DNA from: Cystobacterineae bacterium
GTDB taxonomy: Bacteria; Myxococcota; Myxococcia; Myxococcales; Myxococcaceae
Length of the DNA: 64,000 nt
Direction of reading: 5' to 3'
Assembly: GCA_009782175.1 (NCBI GenBank)
Contig: WRKR01000011.1
Span: 1 to 64,000 of the forward strand
Position 1 is the first letter of the stretch. Each line of letters opens with the position of its first letter. The translations under genes were made by a program, and so were the position numbers. The notes below the pieces were generated by a model. That model did not search any database. It saw nothing but the letters and a program-made list of their open reading frames with translations, and was not told the origin of the DNA. Below are positions 8,288 to 17,073 of this stretch, one piece after another.

Positions 8288-9078
8288 GGGGGTGCAGGTG
8301 GAGAGGGTTGAGAGAGAGGAGGGGGAGTTTGGGTAGGTTTTGAAGGCCCGGCACAGCCCCCCTTGCCGCCCAAGGCTACATTTTGTTGGATGATGAGCGC
8401 TCTAATATGCTCAGCAAGCTTAACAGGCTCGTCCTTATAGTCCGTTGTATGGATGGGGGGCCCAATTTTGACATGGACGGGGCCCGGTTGAATATTCCAT
8501 GAGTTTTTGGGCATGAGTTGAGCGGAGCCTTCAATGGCAATGGGGCAAATGGGGACGCCGGCTTTGAGGGCGAGGAGAAAAACCCCCTTTTTAAAGGGGA
8601 GTATTTCACCCGTCTCACTGCGCGTCCCCTCCGGAAAAGCAATAATGCTGGTACCTGCGCGAATGCGCTCCGCGGCGTGCGCCAACTGCTCAATGGCTTT
8701 TTTGCGGTTTGAGCGGTTGATGAGGATGAAGCCTGCCAAACGCAAATACCAGCCCAGGAAGGGGACATAACCCAGCACATGTTTGGCAATAAAGCGGACA
8801 TTGAGCGGCAAAATAGAAAACAACACCGGTATATCCGCCGTGGACTGGTGGTTGCTTGCAAAAATAACCGCTTGGTTTTTCGGGATGTTTTCAATGCCCT
8901 CCACTTTGAGTTTGACGCCGCCCGCCCATAACAAGCCGGCCGACCAGGGGGTGGCCCAAAACGTCACAGCAGGGGAGCGGCGGGCGAGCAGTGCATGTAC
9001 CATTCCACACGTGCACATGAGTACTGTCCAAAAAGCGGTGAAGAAAATGCAAAACAGGTTGCGCAACATGGCATTCAA
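8284..9078 (-). CDS. plsC: 1-acyl-sn-glycerol-3-phosphate acyltransferase (PlsC family)
   Basis: Transfers a fatty acyl group to lysophosphatidic acid (or a similar lysolipid) in phospholipid synthesis, at the inner membrane. The 264-aa protein has an N-terminal hydrophobic segment, the catalytic HX4D motif at His77-Asp82 (NHQSTAD), the FPEGTRS phosphate-binding motif at 148-154 and a PICPIAIEGS block typical of the family. The C-terminal tail is unusually Pro-rich (about the last 20 residues). It is the first gene of a two-gene operon with the TPR lipoprotein. Exact substrate preference cannot be read from sequence. Confidence 0.9.
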   Translation of the reverse strand: MNAMLRNLFCIFFTAFWTVLMCTCGMVHALLARRSPAVTFWATPWSAGLLWAGGVKLKVEGIENIPKNQAVIFASNHQSTADIPVLFSILPLNVRFIAKHVLGYVPFLGWYLRLAGFILINRSNRKKAIEQLAHAAERIRAGTSIIAFPEGTRSETGEILPFKKGVFLLALKAGVPICPIAIEGSAQLMPKNSWNIQPGPVHVKIGPPIHTTDYKDEPVKLAEHIRALIIQQNVALGGKGGCAGPSKPTQTPPPLSQPSPPAPP

Positions 9079-9224
9079 CGTGAGAGGAAAGGGCAGGCAA
9101 AACAGAAAGGCGACAGAGGGCCCAGGCCTAAAACTGTGTACCTCACAACACTCAAGTCCACCTCAAGCCGGCCTGGCGCATTTTTGTTTTTGCGTTTAGC
9201 ACAGTTGTTGAGGAGGGTGGAGAA

Positions 9225-9329
9225 ATGAGGAGGAAAAAATGGGAGGAGGCAGGGGCATATTTGCGGCAGGGGTTGGGTTTTGAGTTTTTTTGGCAAAGGC
9301 CTCGTTTTTTTGGCAAAAGGGGGGTGTGA
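9225..9329 (+). CDS. Short upstream ORF coupled to phosphomevalonate kinase
   Basis: A 34-codon ORF with an ideal AGGAGG site 8 nt before ATG 9225. Its TGA overlaps the GTG start of the next gene in a GTGA arrangement (9326-9329). The product is basic and aromatic with no family likeness. It is more likely a translational-coupling leader than a working protein. It supports GTG 9326 as the downstream start. Confidence 0.4.
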   Translation: MRRKKWEEAGAYLRQGLGFEFFWQRPRFFGKRGV

Positions 9330-10363
9330 AATTTTTATCCGCGCCGGGCAAGCTTTTTGTTTGTGGGGAATATGCTGTTGTGTGGGGTGGCACAGCGAGG
9401 GTGTTAGCCACAGGCCCGCGTGCCTTGGCGGCTTTTCAGCACAGGGAGGACTGTCGCGTCCACGTACAGTTGGAGGCGGGGGGTTTGGCTGGGGACATAA
9501 CGCCGGCGGGGGTTTCATGGGCGCAGCCTGTAAGTCAGCCTTTTTTATTTGCTGCGCGTGCAGTTGACGGCATATTGGCCAAGCATGGGAGGGCCTCATT
9601 GGGGTTTAACTTGGCCATGGCTCCCACGCCTTTGGTGGAGGGGCACAAGTTGGGCTTGGGGAGCAGTGCTCGCGCGGCGGTATTGGCGACGAAGGCAAGC
9701 CTTATGGCCTTGGGCATGGTGGAGGAGCCGTTGGCCTTTGCTTTGCGCGCGCATGCTGAGGCGCAGCAGGGCAAGGGCAGTGGTGCGGATGTTGCTGCAT
9801 GCAGCCTGGGTGGCCTGGTACGTTATATGGGTGGGCCCTTGGGTGGGCCTCTCAAAGTCCAAAGCCTCCACCCCAAGCCTTTTGCTTTGGCTTATGTGTT
9901 TATGGGCAAAAGTGCTTCCACCGTTTCCATGCTCAAAGCGGTTGAAGCGCGCCATGAGGCCAAGGCCCGGCAAGCCTTTGTGTTGTCCTCGGAAATTTTT
10001 GGAGAGCAGTTGGAGCGTGCCTGGCTGCAGGGGAAGTTTGAGGTTTTGGCAGAAGCCGTTGAGGTATTGCAGGCCTTGTTGGACAAGTTGCTTGCGGGCA
10101 TTTCACCGCCTCTGGCCCAGGAGCAAATTTTTCGTTTGGTGAAGGCCTATGGGTGCAGCATAAAGCAATCGGGTGCAGGGGGCGGGGATGGTGCCATCAT
10201 TTTTGCGCCTGACGAGGGGAGGCGTAATGCGTTATTGGAGGGCCTGAGGAAGCGGGGTTTTTGGGGTATGCCCATAGGCATGCAGCCCGGGGTGGTTATG
10301 GAGCCAGACAGCATGGAGGGTGCGGAGGCGGAGTTGTTAAGGCAGTGGCTGGTGCACCCTTAA
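9326..10363 (+). CDS. mvaK2: Phosphomevalonate kinase (GHMP kinase family)
   Basis: Phosphorylates 5-phosphomevalonate to the diphosphate in the mevalonate route to isoprenoids. The 345-aa product opens with VKFLSAPGKLFVCGEYAVV, the typical GHMP/PMK N-terminus, has the ATP loop GLGSSARAAV at about 110-119, QGKGSGADVAA in the middle and the late glycine block SGAGGGDGAII. The loop and GSGADVAA favour phosphomevalonate over mevalonate kinase. GTG 9326 is chosen because it fits the family start and overlaps an upstream ORF stop (GTGA); TTG 9290 is the alternative. No other mevalonate gene is in the window. Confidence 0.8.
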   Translation: MKFLSAPGKLFVCGEYAVVWGGTARVLATGPRALAAFQHREDCRVHVQLEAGGLAGDITPAGVSWAQPVSQPFLFAARAVDGILAKHGRASLGFNLAMAPTPLVEGHKLGLGSSARAAVLATKASLMALGMVEEPLAFALRAHAEAQQGKGSGADVAACSLGGLVRYMGGPLGGPLKVQSLHPKPFALAYVFMGKSASTVSMLKAVEARHEAKARQAFVLSSEIFGEQLERAWLQGKFEVLAEAVEVLQALLDKLLAGISPPLAQEQIFRLVKAYGCSIKQSGAGGGDGAIIFAPDEGRRNALLEGLRKRGFWGMPIGMQPGVVMEPDSMEGAEAELLRQWLVHP

Positions 10364-10895
10364 GGGTTTCTTCCAGGGTTGCCTCTTGCATTTCTTCGGG
10401 GGGCAGAGGCATAGAGCCGTTGGGGGTGAAGAGGTTCAGCAGCAGCCCAAGGAGGTCGAGCAGGTTTTGTTCCAGGAGGAATTCTTGTTGATCGGCCTCT
10501 CCATCTCCGTCGTTGTCCCACTCTTTGAGGACGGGTTTGCCTTCATCATAATGCAGCCACAGGGAAGGTTTGCCTTCAAAATTTAAGTCATAAGTTTCCA
10601 GGCTTAGCTGGCCATTTTCGAAATAGCGGCGGACTTCGGGAATGCCATCGCCATTCCAATCAACGTTGTTTTCTTCAGGTGCATAGAAGACGTCGGGAAT
10701 TCCGTCTCTGTTGAGATCATAAGCCTTGGAGTGCCATGGGTGTGGCCAAGGCAGGTGGGGTCGCTGCTTGGCGCAATGGAGGCAGAAAGCCAAGGCCATC
10801 AGCAGAAATAAAACCCAAGTGTGTTTGGCTTTGCACACAAAGCATTTGTGGCATATCCATAGGCTTATGGCGCGCAAAAAGATGAGCACGACCAT
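10296..10895 (-). CDS. Probable membrane-anchored or lipoprotein with Ca-binding-type DxDGDG loops
   Basis: The protein has a hydrophobic N-terminal segment ending near LAFCLHC, a poor lipobox, then three Asp-rich loops: DLNRDGIPDV, DWNGDGIPEV and DNDGDGEAD. Such loops occur in EF-hand or thrombospondin-type 3 calcium-binding repeats of surface proteins. The start is unclear: ATG 10895 has no ribosome-binding site and lies inside the opposite-strand gene at 10867; GTG 10838 would give a more conventional signal. Its 3' end overlaps the end of the convergent phosphomevalonate kinase by 68 bp. Function unknown. Confidence 0.65.
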   Translation of the reverse strand: MVVLIFLRAISLWICHKCFVCKAKHTWVLFLLMALAFCLHCAKQRPHLPWPHPWHSKAYDLNRDGIPDVFYAPEENNVDWNGDGIPEVRRYFENGQLSLETYDLNFEGKPSLWLHYDEGKPVLKEWDNDGDGEADQQEFLLEQNLLDLLGLLLNLFTPNGSMPLPPEEMQEATLEETLKGAPATALTTPPPHPPCCLAP

Positions 10896-11049
10896 TTATA
10901 TTACGGCTGAGCAGAGCGAGTTGCTCAAGTTGCTCAACCAGAAGACGAAAGTCCCCATTGCCGAATACATTCGTCAAGGCATTGACTTGGTGCTTGAAAA
11001 ATACAAAACGCAACTGCCTGGCCAGAGCAGTTTTGACGATCTGCGCTAA
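10867..11049 (+). CDS. Ribbon-helix-helix (CopG/Arc-type) DNA-binding protein
   Basis: A 60-aa protein with MSTTIYITAEQSELLKLLNQ followed by VPIAEYIRQGIDLVLEKY, the strand-helix-helix pattern of small RHH regulators. ATG 10867 gives the usual MARKKMSTT start; longer in-frame extensions are non-coding. No toxin gene sits beside it, so it looks like a free-standing regulator rather than an antitoxin. It is followed directly by a copy of the dispersed palindromic repeat (11062-11204). Confidence 0.8.
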   Translation: MARKKMSTTIYITAEQSELLKLLNQKTKVPIAEYIRQGIDLVLEKYKTQLPGQSSFDDLR

Positions 11050-11061
11050 GGCCGGTTTCTC

Positions 11062-11204
11062 CAGACCGGTTTCAATTTGGCATGAGGTCGAGGCGGGCGA
11101 GGCCTAAGTCCCGAGGGGAAGGCGCGATGGGAGTGCACTTAAGTGCATGACCTGAGCGAAACCGGAGCCCAACGAAGAGATCATGTCAAAGTGAAAGCGG
11201 TCTA
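11062..11204 (-). repeat. Dispersed palindromic repeat, copy A
   Basis: Read on the minus strand, it runs from CTAGACCGC to CCGGTCTGG, with imperfect inverted ends of about 23 bp (20 of 23 matching against copy C's right end) and an internal perfect palindrome TGCACTTAAGTGCA (11134-11147). It lies between the 3' ends of the RHH gene and lon. Two related copies lie at 14904 and 55468. No ORF inside. It looks like a MITE or an intergenic palindromic unit. Confidence 0.8.
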
Positions 11205-11207
11205 GAG

Positions 11208-13631
11208 TTAGGCGGAGGCCGTGGGCGGTAGCGGCTTGGGAGGCCAGGACTCGAGGGCGAGCTCGAGCACTTCATCCATGGTGCTGACGAAGAGGAATTC
11301 CACTTCTTTTTTGGCTTGCTCGGGCACATCCACCATGTCTTTGCGGCAGCGCTCGGGGAGGATAATCCGTTTAATTCCAGCTCTATGGGCTGCGAGGACT
11401 TTTTCTTTAATGCCTCCGACGGGGAGCACGAGTCCGCGCAAGGTGGCCTCGCCCGTCATGGCCGTATCAGAGCGGGCGCGTACATGTGTCATGAGGGAGG
11501 TCAGCGCAGTGAGAATGGTAACCCCTGCGGAGGGTCCGTCTTTGGGGATGGCGCCGGCGGGAAAGTGGAGGTGGATGTCTGTTTTCTCCATAAAGTCTGA
11601 AGGAATGCCCAGCTGTTCTGCCTTGGAGCGCAAATAAGAGAGCGCTGCTTGGGCGGACTCTTTCATGACTTCTCCGAGTTGCCCTGTCAAAGTCAGCCCC
11701 CCCTTGCCCGCCATTTTTGTACACTCAATGAAGAGCAAGTCTCCCCCGGCTGTTGTCCAAGCCAAGCCTGTGGCGACCCCTGTCCTTTCGGTGCGCTCTG
11801 CAACTTCGGAATAATAGCGTTCGGGCCCCAAAATTTCGGGAACGCGCTGTGCGTCGATGGTTTGTTTGTCGGTTTTTCCGGACGCAAAATCCACGGCAAC
11901 TGCGCGGCACAAATCCGCAATGCGCCGCTCCAGGCTGCGCACGCCCGCCTCGCGCGTATAGGAGGTCAGCAGCACATGAAGGGCTTTTTCTTCAATGGTG
12001 AGGTGGTTTTCTTCCAGGCCATGCTCTTTGAGTTGTTTGGGAATGAGGTGTTTGACGGCGATGGCCTCTTTCTCATCAAAAGTATAGCCGGACAACTCAA
12101 TAATTTCCATGCGGTCGCGCAAAGGGGAGGGGACGGTGTCCAGCTGGTTGGCTGTGGCAATAAACATGACTTTGGACAAGTCATAGGCCACATCCAAATA
12201 GTGGTCTGCAAAACTGTTGTTTTGCTCCGGATCCAAAACCTCCAGCAATGCGGAGGAGGGATCTCCGCGAAAATCCGCTCCCAATTTATCAATCTCATCC
12301 AGCATCATCACCGGGTTGACGGTGCCTGCTTTTTTCATGTTTTGAATGAAGCGCCCTGGGAGGGCGCCCACATAGGTGCGTCGGTGGCCGCGGATTTCGG
12401 CTTCATCGCGCACACCACCCAGGGAGAGGCGCACAAATTTTCTTCCAATGGCGCGTGCGACGGATTGCCCCAGGGAGGTTTTGCCTACGCCGGGGGGGCC
12501 CACCAGGCAGAGGATGGGGCCGCGCATGTCATTTTTGAGTTTGCGCACCGCGAGGTATTCCAAAATGCGTTTTTTCACCTTTTGGATGCCGTGGTGGTCT
12601 GCATCCAAGGTTTGGCGTGCGTTTTCTATGTCTAAATTGTCTTCGCTTTTTTTGCTCCAGGGGAGGTCCGCAATCCAATCCAAATAGGTACGCGAAACAG
12701 TATATTCACTGGAGGCTGTGGGAATAGAGCGCAGGCGGTTGAGCTCCTTGGTGGCGACTTTTTCCACTTCTGGGGGGAGGGCAGCATTTTTGAGGCGCTC
12801 GTCCAGCTCGTCAATTTCTTCTTCTTCTTCGCCGAGCTCCCCCAATTCTTCTTTGATGGCTTTCAACTGTTGGCGCAAATAATATTCGCGCTGTGTTTTG
12901 GACATTTCGCCTTTGACGGCGGAGTCAATTTTGTTGGAAAGTTTGAGAATTTCGCGTTTGCGGTTGAGCACCTCGAGGACGAGGTTCATCCGCGCTTTAA
13001 GCTCAACGGTTTCCAGGACGGCCTGTTTTTCTTCTAAGGGCACATCAATGTTGGCGGCAATGAGGTCGGCCAGGTGGCCTGGGTGGTTAATGCTTTCTAC
13101 CAACTCGCTTGCCGCGGAGGGCAACTCAGGCATCAACTCAATCACTTCGCGCGCAAGTTTTTTGAGGTTAATGCCCAAGGCTTCAATTTCGAGGTTTTCT
13201 ATGGGTGTTTTGTCTTCCAAAGGCTCTATGCGTGCTTTGAGGTAGGGTGTTTCCTGGACCAAGTCCACCAAGCGGAAGCGCGCCAAGCCCTGGACGACGA
13301 GAGAATAGTTTTCTTCTCCCATTTTAAGGAGTTTGACAATTTTAGCCACGGTCCCCGTCATATGGAGATCTGTGGATTTTGGATCTTCCTCCTCTGCTTT
13401 TTTCTGGGTGACGACACCGATAAATTGCTCATCGCGAACGGCGTCTTTAATGAGGGCGATGGTTTTGGGGCGCCCCACAGCAAGCGGGAGGACTCCGCCG
13501 GGGAAGAAGACAGAATTTCTTAAGGGCAAAATAGGAAGGACTTGAGGAATGTCTTCTTTTTGGATGAGATGGGAAGCACCTTGAGGAGAGGGCAAATCGG
13601 TTCTGCTGCTTTTTTTTGAGTCATCCGCCAT
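11208..13631 (-). CDS. lon: ATP-dependent protease Lon
   Basis: Cytoplasmic AAA+ serine protease degrading misfolded and regulatory proteins. The 807-aa chain has the Lon N-terminal domain (PILPLRNSVFFPGGVLPLAV), a coiled-coil linker, Walker A GPPGVGKTSLGQS near 377, Walker B MLDEIDKL, and the protease domain with catalytic Ser in PKDGPSAG near 700 and Lys in GGIKEKVLAAHRAG near 742. Spacing of about 43 between them matches known Lon proteins. ATG 13631 (MADDSKK) is preferred over 13670, as the extra 13 residues precede the usual start. Monocistronic; a palindromic repeat follows it. Confidence 0.97.
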   Translation of the reverse strand: MADDSKKSSRTDLPSPQGASHLIQKEDIPQVLPILPLRNSVFFPGGVLPLAVGRPKTIALIKDAVRDEQFIGVVTQKKAEEEDPKSTDLHMTGTVAKIVKLLKMGEENYSLVVQGLARFRLVDLVQETPYLKARIEPLEDKTPIENLEIEALGINLKKLAREVIELMPELPSAASELVESINHPGHLADLIAANIDVPLEEKQAVLETVELKARMNLVLEVLNRKREILKLSNKIDSAVKGEMSKTQREYYLRQQLKAIKEELGELGEEEEEIDELDERLKNAALPPEVEKVATKELNRLRSIPTASSEYTVSRTYLDWIADLPWSKKSEDNLDIENARQTLDADHHGIQKVKKRILEYLAVRKLKNDMRGPILCLVGPPGVGKTSLGQSVARAIGRKFVRLSLGGVRDEAEIRGHRRTYVGALPGRFIQNMKKAGTVNPVMMLDEIDKLGADFRGDPSSALLEVLDPEQNNSFADHYLDVAYDLSKVMFIATANQLDTVPSPLRDRMEIIELSGYTFDEKEAIAVKHLIPKQLKEHGLEENHLTIEEKALHVLLTSYTREAGVRSLERRIADLCRAVAVDFASGKTDKQTIDAQRVPEILGPERYYSEVAERTERTGVATGLAWTTAGGDLLFIECTKMAGKGGLTLTGQLGEVMKESAQAALSYLRSKAEQLGIPSDFMEKTDIHLHFPAGAIPKDGPSAGVTILTALTSLMTHVRARSDTAMTGEATLRGLVLPVGGIKEKVLAAHRAGIKRIILPERCRKDMVDVPEQAKKEVEFLFVSTMDEVLELALESWPPKPLPPTASA

Positions 13632-14249
13632 GAGATGGTTTTCCAGGTTTCTATGTGAACAATAGAGCATAACGCAATTGACAACCTAGCCGTTCCAAAC
13701 GTTTCAGCAAGCTGGCTTCCCTTTTTTTCGAGAAAAGAATTCAGTTTAGATAAACAAAATTCAAATGCTCAACAACAAGATGCACGCATACTCAACAGAG
13801 ACCAAACTTATTTTTGTAGATCTTTTTGAGCGCTGAATACAACAGGAGATTTGGGGCAGTCCACAGGAGACGCTTTTTGAAGCGGTGCGCCTGGCTTTGT
13901 TGGATGAGAATGTGGGCAAAAAACCCTTATATAGCGGTGGGGATAAGGGGTTTTGAGGAAAAGGCGCGCACTTGCTGGTGCTGATGCGCTTTGGTGAAGG
14001 GGATTGCAGTGAGCGCTTGGACTTGCTTAACTCTCTGTGGCTTGGGTTGGATTTGAGGATGGCACTCCCCAAAGTTGCGTTTTGCAAAACGGAGCGATGG
14101 AGTTTTGGGAAGAAGAGGAAGGCGTACAACTGGCCCGTGCCTATTTTGCATTGGAGGTGTCCTCGTTGGGCTTCGGAGAAGAAAATAGAAATAATACGGT
14201 TATGTATACATTAGCCATGAAGGGTTGTTTGCCCATGGGTGGGGCCTAA
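13632..14249. other. Intergenic region with possible decayed coding sequence
   Basis: About 620 bp between the divergent lon and HAD genes. Protein-like stretches occur in different plus-strand frames (around 13839-13955 and 14037-14249), each broken by stops, and nothing aligns to a family that I know. This may be a pseudogene with several frameshifts, or chance. The lon promoter should also be within it, but no strong -35/-10 pair stands out. Confidence 0.35.
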
Positions 14250-14906
14250 GTGAGCGTTGCTTTTTTCGATCTGGACAGGACGTTAATTTCCCAAAATTCA
14301 GCACTTTTGTGGATTCAGCAGCAATGGAAGGCGGGGGTGTTAAAACGCACAAGCAGCATAAAAACGCTGGGGTGGTTTGTGCGCTATAACCTGGGGTGGG
14401 GAAACTCAGCGGCCCCCTTGGTACAGGCCATGGAGGGTTTTGCGGGGGTTTCTCATGGGGAAATTTTGGAGAAAACCAAAAAATTTTATGAGGAGGAGGT
14501 ACGTCGTTTTTATCGCCCGGGTGCACTCAAAGAGCTTGAAGAGCAGCAGCGAGAGGGGCGAGAGTGTATATTGTTAACCTCTTCGACTCAATATTTGGGA
14601 GAACGGGTGGCCGCGGATTTGGGTTTGGATGATTGTTTGGCCAATGTGCTCGAAGTTGACGCCCACGGAAAGCTGACGGGGCGCATAGAAGGCATTGTCT
14701 GTTATGGGCACGGCAAGTTGCTGAAGGCAGAAGCCAAACTTGCCCAGTTAAATATAGCCCTCTCCGAGTGCAGTTTTTATACGGACTCCTATGCGGATTT
14801 GCCTGTGATGGAGGCCATAGGAAACCCCGTCGCCGTCAACGCGGATTTGCGGCTTAGGCGGTGGGCCAAAAAGCATGGCCACCCCATTGTGGACTGGGGC
14901 CGCTAG
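14250..14906 (+). CDS. HAD-superfamily phosphatase, SerB-like (HAD-IB)
   Basis: A 218-aa hydrolase with the nucleophile motif FDLDRTL (Asp7 or so, near the N-terminus), motif II LLTSS, and motif III/IV YTDSYADLPVMEAIGNPVAVN. This pattern is that of the HAD-IB family, which includes phosphoserine phosphatase and small phosphomonoesterases of lipid or serine metabolism; the substrate is not determined. It starts with GTG. Its TAG stop forms the first bases of a palindromic repeat copy. It converges with the FAD oxidoreductase gene. Confidence 0.85.
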   Translation: MSVAFFDLDRTLISQNSALLWIQQQWKAGVLKRTSSIKTLGWFVRYNLGWGNSAAPLVQAMEGFAGVSHGEILEKTKKFYEEEVRRFYRPGALKELEEQQREGRECILLTSSTQYLGERVAADLGLDDCLANVLEVDAHGKLTGRIEGIVCYGHGKLLKAEAKLAQLNIALSECSFYTDSYADLPVMEAIGNPVAVNADLRLRRWAKKHGHPIVDWGR

Positions 14907-15008
14907 ACCGCTTCCACTTTGACATGATCTCTTCGTGAGACGAGCTAAAGCTCGTCTCAATTGAAACCGGTCTGGAGCATCCAATCAGTTCTAAGTAAAA
15001 GCGGTCTA
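14904..15008 (+). repeat. Dispersed palindromic repeat, copy B (shortened variant)
   Basis: Shares the left end TAGACCGCTTCCACTTTGAC and the right part AATTGAAACCGGTCTGG with copies A and C, then the trailing ATCAGTTCTAAGTAAAA also found after copy C. The central TTAAG palindrome is absent and replaced by a 9-bp perfect hairpin (14937-14958). It ends GCGGTCTA, an inverse of its own beginning. It fills the gap between two convergent genes and may act as a bidirectional terminator. Confidence 0.8.
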
Positions 15009-15022
15009 TTCAACGTGTTTAT

Positions 15023-16462
15023 TTAATGCCGTGGGGGTTTTTTGAGGAGTTGTTGCTCAATGGCTTTGCTGGTTTTGAAGGCCAGAAGCAATTCCCCTTC
15101 GAGCCCCAGGCCTGGCAGTTGTTGTCGGTTGGCGATGTGCAGGGGTTTGCATTTGGACTCCATAAGCTCTCCGCAAAAGCCCAAGCCGCCGTCCACTTCA
15201 GCGTTGTTGGGCATGAGGGGGAGTTTGGCCTCATAGAGGCGCTCATGTGGAGCATTCAACTGGGGAGAGGAGGCGAGGCGCACATGTTGGCGAGCGAAGG
15301 GCAGCAGCTCTTCCAGGCACTGTGCCATGGATTTCAGTTGTGCTTCCAGTTGGGCTTTGAAAGTTTTTTCTTCTTTGGGGTGAAACCATGAAGAAGCCGT
15401 CAAAATACGCAAAGGCTCGGGCATGCCGCGCTCCAAAGGTGCAGCTGGAATGTTTTGAAGCCACAAGGAGGGCAGGAGGACTTGCTCTTTGAGGGCATAG
15501 GGGAGGGCTTCCTGAGGGAGGAGCCAATGGAGGCTGATGCGTTGAGGCGAGGGGTGCGAAGGTGGGGGGGCGGAAGCATATTTGAGGACTTTGGGGTTTT
15601 CAAGGCAGCGCGCGAAGGCTTCAATGTCTGCAGCGCACAAGGCCGTGCGCACGCGATAAACCGTAGAGTCCCCGCGCAGCTGCAGAGAGCAGCCTTTGTT
15701 GTCAAAGGCCAGTTGTGTCAGCTGAGAAGGAAAAACCACGTCCACCCCCAGCTGTTGCATGCGTTTAAGCAACCACTCCCCGAAGCCCTGTCGTCCTTGG
15801 TGGAAGCCATAAAAGCCCAGCAACACACCTCCTGCAAAGTGTTGCAGTGCATAAGGCGAGGGCTCTATGCCCAGGCTGAGGCTTGCCATCAGCTGAAGTG
15901 AAGGCCAGGCCGCTGTGGGGAGCCAGTGTAGGGGAGGAGACTCGAAGAGGCGTGCCTGGCGGCGCAGGGACCAGCCTTCCAGCAGGCCTTGAGGGGGCAA
16001 GTTGGGGAGGGTTTTCAGAAAGGCTTGGCTTTGGGTTTGGAATTCCAAGAGGTTTTTGAGTTGTGTTTGGTTTTCTTTCCCGAAGAGTTTTTGCCACTCG
16101 TTTTCATGCTCTTCAAGAGCAGGGGGAAAATCCAAGCGTTGTTTGGGGACAACCCATTGGGTAGCCAGGGGAATAGCTGTACGTTGAAAGTCCGTCGTCA
16201 GCTGCATTTCCTCAAGGAAGGTTGAGAGCAAGGCAGAATGACGTGGGTTGGGCAGGAGAATGGCCTCATAGGGGAAGTGCTGCCCCTGGTGCTCATAGGG
16301 GGGGGTTGTTTCTACAGCCAAAACTTTATAGCCCTTGCGCGCCACGAGGGCTGCGCTGGCCAAGCCTGCCAGGTGGCTGCCGATGACAACCAGATCATAA
16401 AAATGCCGCGAAGGGGTGCTGACAAAGCCCGAGCCCATGTTATGTGCAGGGCCTCCTTTCAT
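15023..16462 (-). CDS. FAD-dependent oxidoreductase (phytoene desaturase-like fold)
   Basis: A 479-aa protein with an N-terminal dinucleotide-binding segment YDLVVIGSHLAGLASAALVA followed by an acidic residue after the second strand (AVET). This is a variant of GxGxxG in which the second Gly is replaced (GSHLAG). The overall layout is like NAD(P)/FAD amine-oxidase or carotenoid-desaturase families, but the substrate is unknown. ATG 16462 overlaps the purN stop (ATGA); ATG 16438, with AAAGGAGG 13 nt upstream, is an alternative. It is the last gene of the purM-purN operon, although no purine role is evident. Confidence 0.75.
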   Translation of the reverse strand: MKGGPAHNMGSGFVSTPSRHFYDLVVIGSHLAGLASAALVARKGYKVLAVETTPPYEHQGQHFPYEAILLPNPRHSALLSTFLEEMQLTTDFQRTAIPLATQWVVPKQRLDFPPALEEHENEWQKLFGKENQTQLKNLLEFQTQSQAFLKTLPNLPPQGLLEGWSLRRQARLFESPPLHWLPTAAWPSLQLMASLSLGIEPSPYALQHFAGGVLLGFYGFHQGRQGFGEWLLKRMQQLGVDVVFPSQLTQLAFDNKGCSLQLRGDSTVYRVRTALCAADIEAFARCLENPKVLKYASAPPPSHPSPQRISLHWLLPQEALPYALKEQVLLPSLWLQNIPAAPLERGMPEPLRILTASSWFHPKEEKTFKAQLEAQLKSMAQCLEELLPFARQHVRLASSPQLNAPHERLYEAKLPLMPNNAEVDGGLGFCGELMESKCKPLHIANRQQLPGLGLEGELLLAFKTSKAIEQQLLKKPPRH

Positions 16463-17073
16463 GGTGAGCAACCGTTGAGAAAGAAGAGAGGGCCTTTGTT
16501 GTGCACATGCCCTTGGGCAAAAAGGCGCGCCACGTGGGGATAGAGTTGGTGCTCTGCGCTTTGGATGCGAGAGGTGAGGCTGGAAACATTGTCATTCTCC
16601 AAAACGGGCACGGCGGCCTGGGCGAGAATGGGGCCTGTATCTATGCCTTCATCAACCAAGTGGATGGTGCAGCCCGTCATTTTGACACCTGCTTTGAGGG
16701 CTTGCTCGGGGGCGTGTTTCCCAGGGAAAGAGGGCAACAAAGAGGGGTGTGTATTGAGGACACGTTGGGGATAGGCACTCAAAAAGCGGTGCGTCAAAAG
16801 GCGCATAAAGCCGGCCAAGCAGACGAAATCCGTCTCATATTCCTGCAGCAGCTGCACAAGCAATTTTTCATGGTTTTGCCTGTCCTCTTTGCCTTCATGG
16901 GGAACAAAAAAGGTGGGGATGCCCGCTTCTCTTCCACGGGTGAGGGCATGGGCAGAAGCCACGTTGGAAACCACCAGGCTTATTTCAGCAGGGGAGGAAG
17001 GCACATTGAGTTGGTTAATGAGTGCCTGCAGGTTGCTGCCATTACCAGAAGCCAATACTGCAATGCGTTTCAT
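16459..17073 (-). CDS. purN: Phosphoribosylglycinamide formyltransferase
   Basis: Adds a formyl group from 10-formyltetrahydrofolate to GAR in de novo purine synthesis. The 204-aa protein has the N-terminal ASGNGSNLQALI phosphate loop, the catalytic block VLNTHPSLLPSFPG (Asn-His), and HLVDEGIDTGPILAQ with the catalytic Asp. Length matches the family. Its start overlaps the purM stop by 4 nt, and its stop overlaps the FAD gene start, giving a tightly coupled three-gene operon. Confidence 0.95.
   Translation of the reverse strand: MKRIAVLASGNGSNLQALINQLNVPSSPAEISLVVSNVASAHALTRGREAGIPTFFVPHEGKEDRQNHEKLLVQLLQEYETDFVCLAGFMRLLTHRFLSAYPQRVLNTHPSLLPSFPGKHAPEQALKAGVKMTGCTIHLVDEGIDTGPILAQAAVPVLENDNVSSLTSRIQSAEHQLYPHVARLFAQGHVHNKGPLFFLNGCSP

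Noticed and set aside
10867-11049. RHH protein considered as an antitoxin
   Set aside because: No toxin gene adjoins it on either side; neighbours are the convergent lipoprotein and lon.
11649-12635. A 328-codon plus-strand ORF
   Set aside because: Antisense to the Lon ATPase domain.
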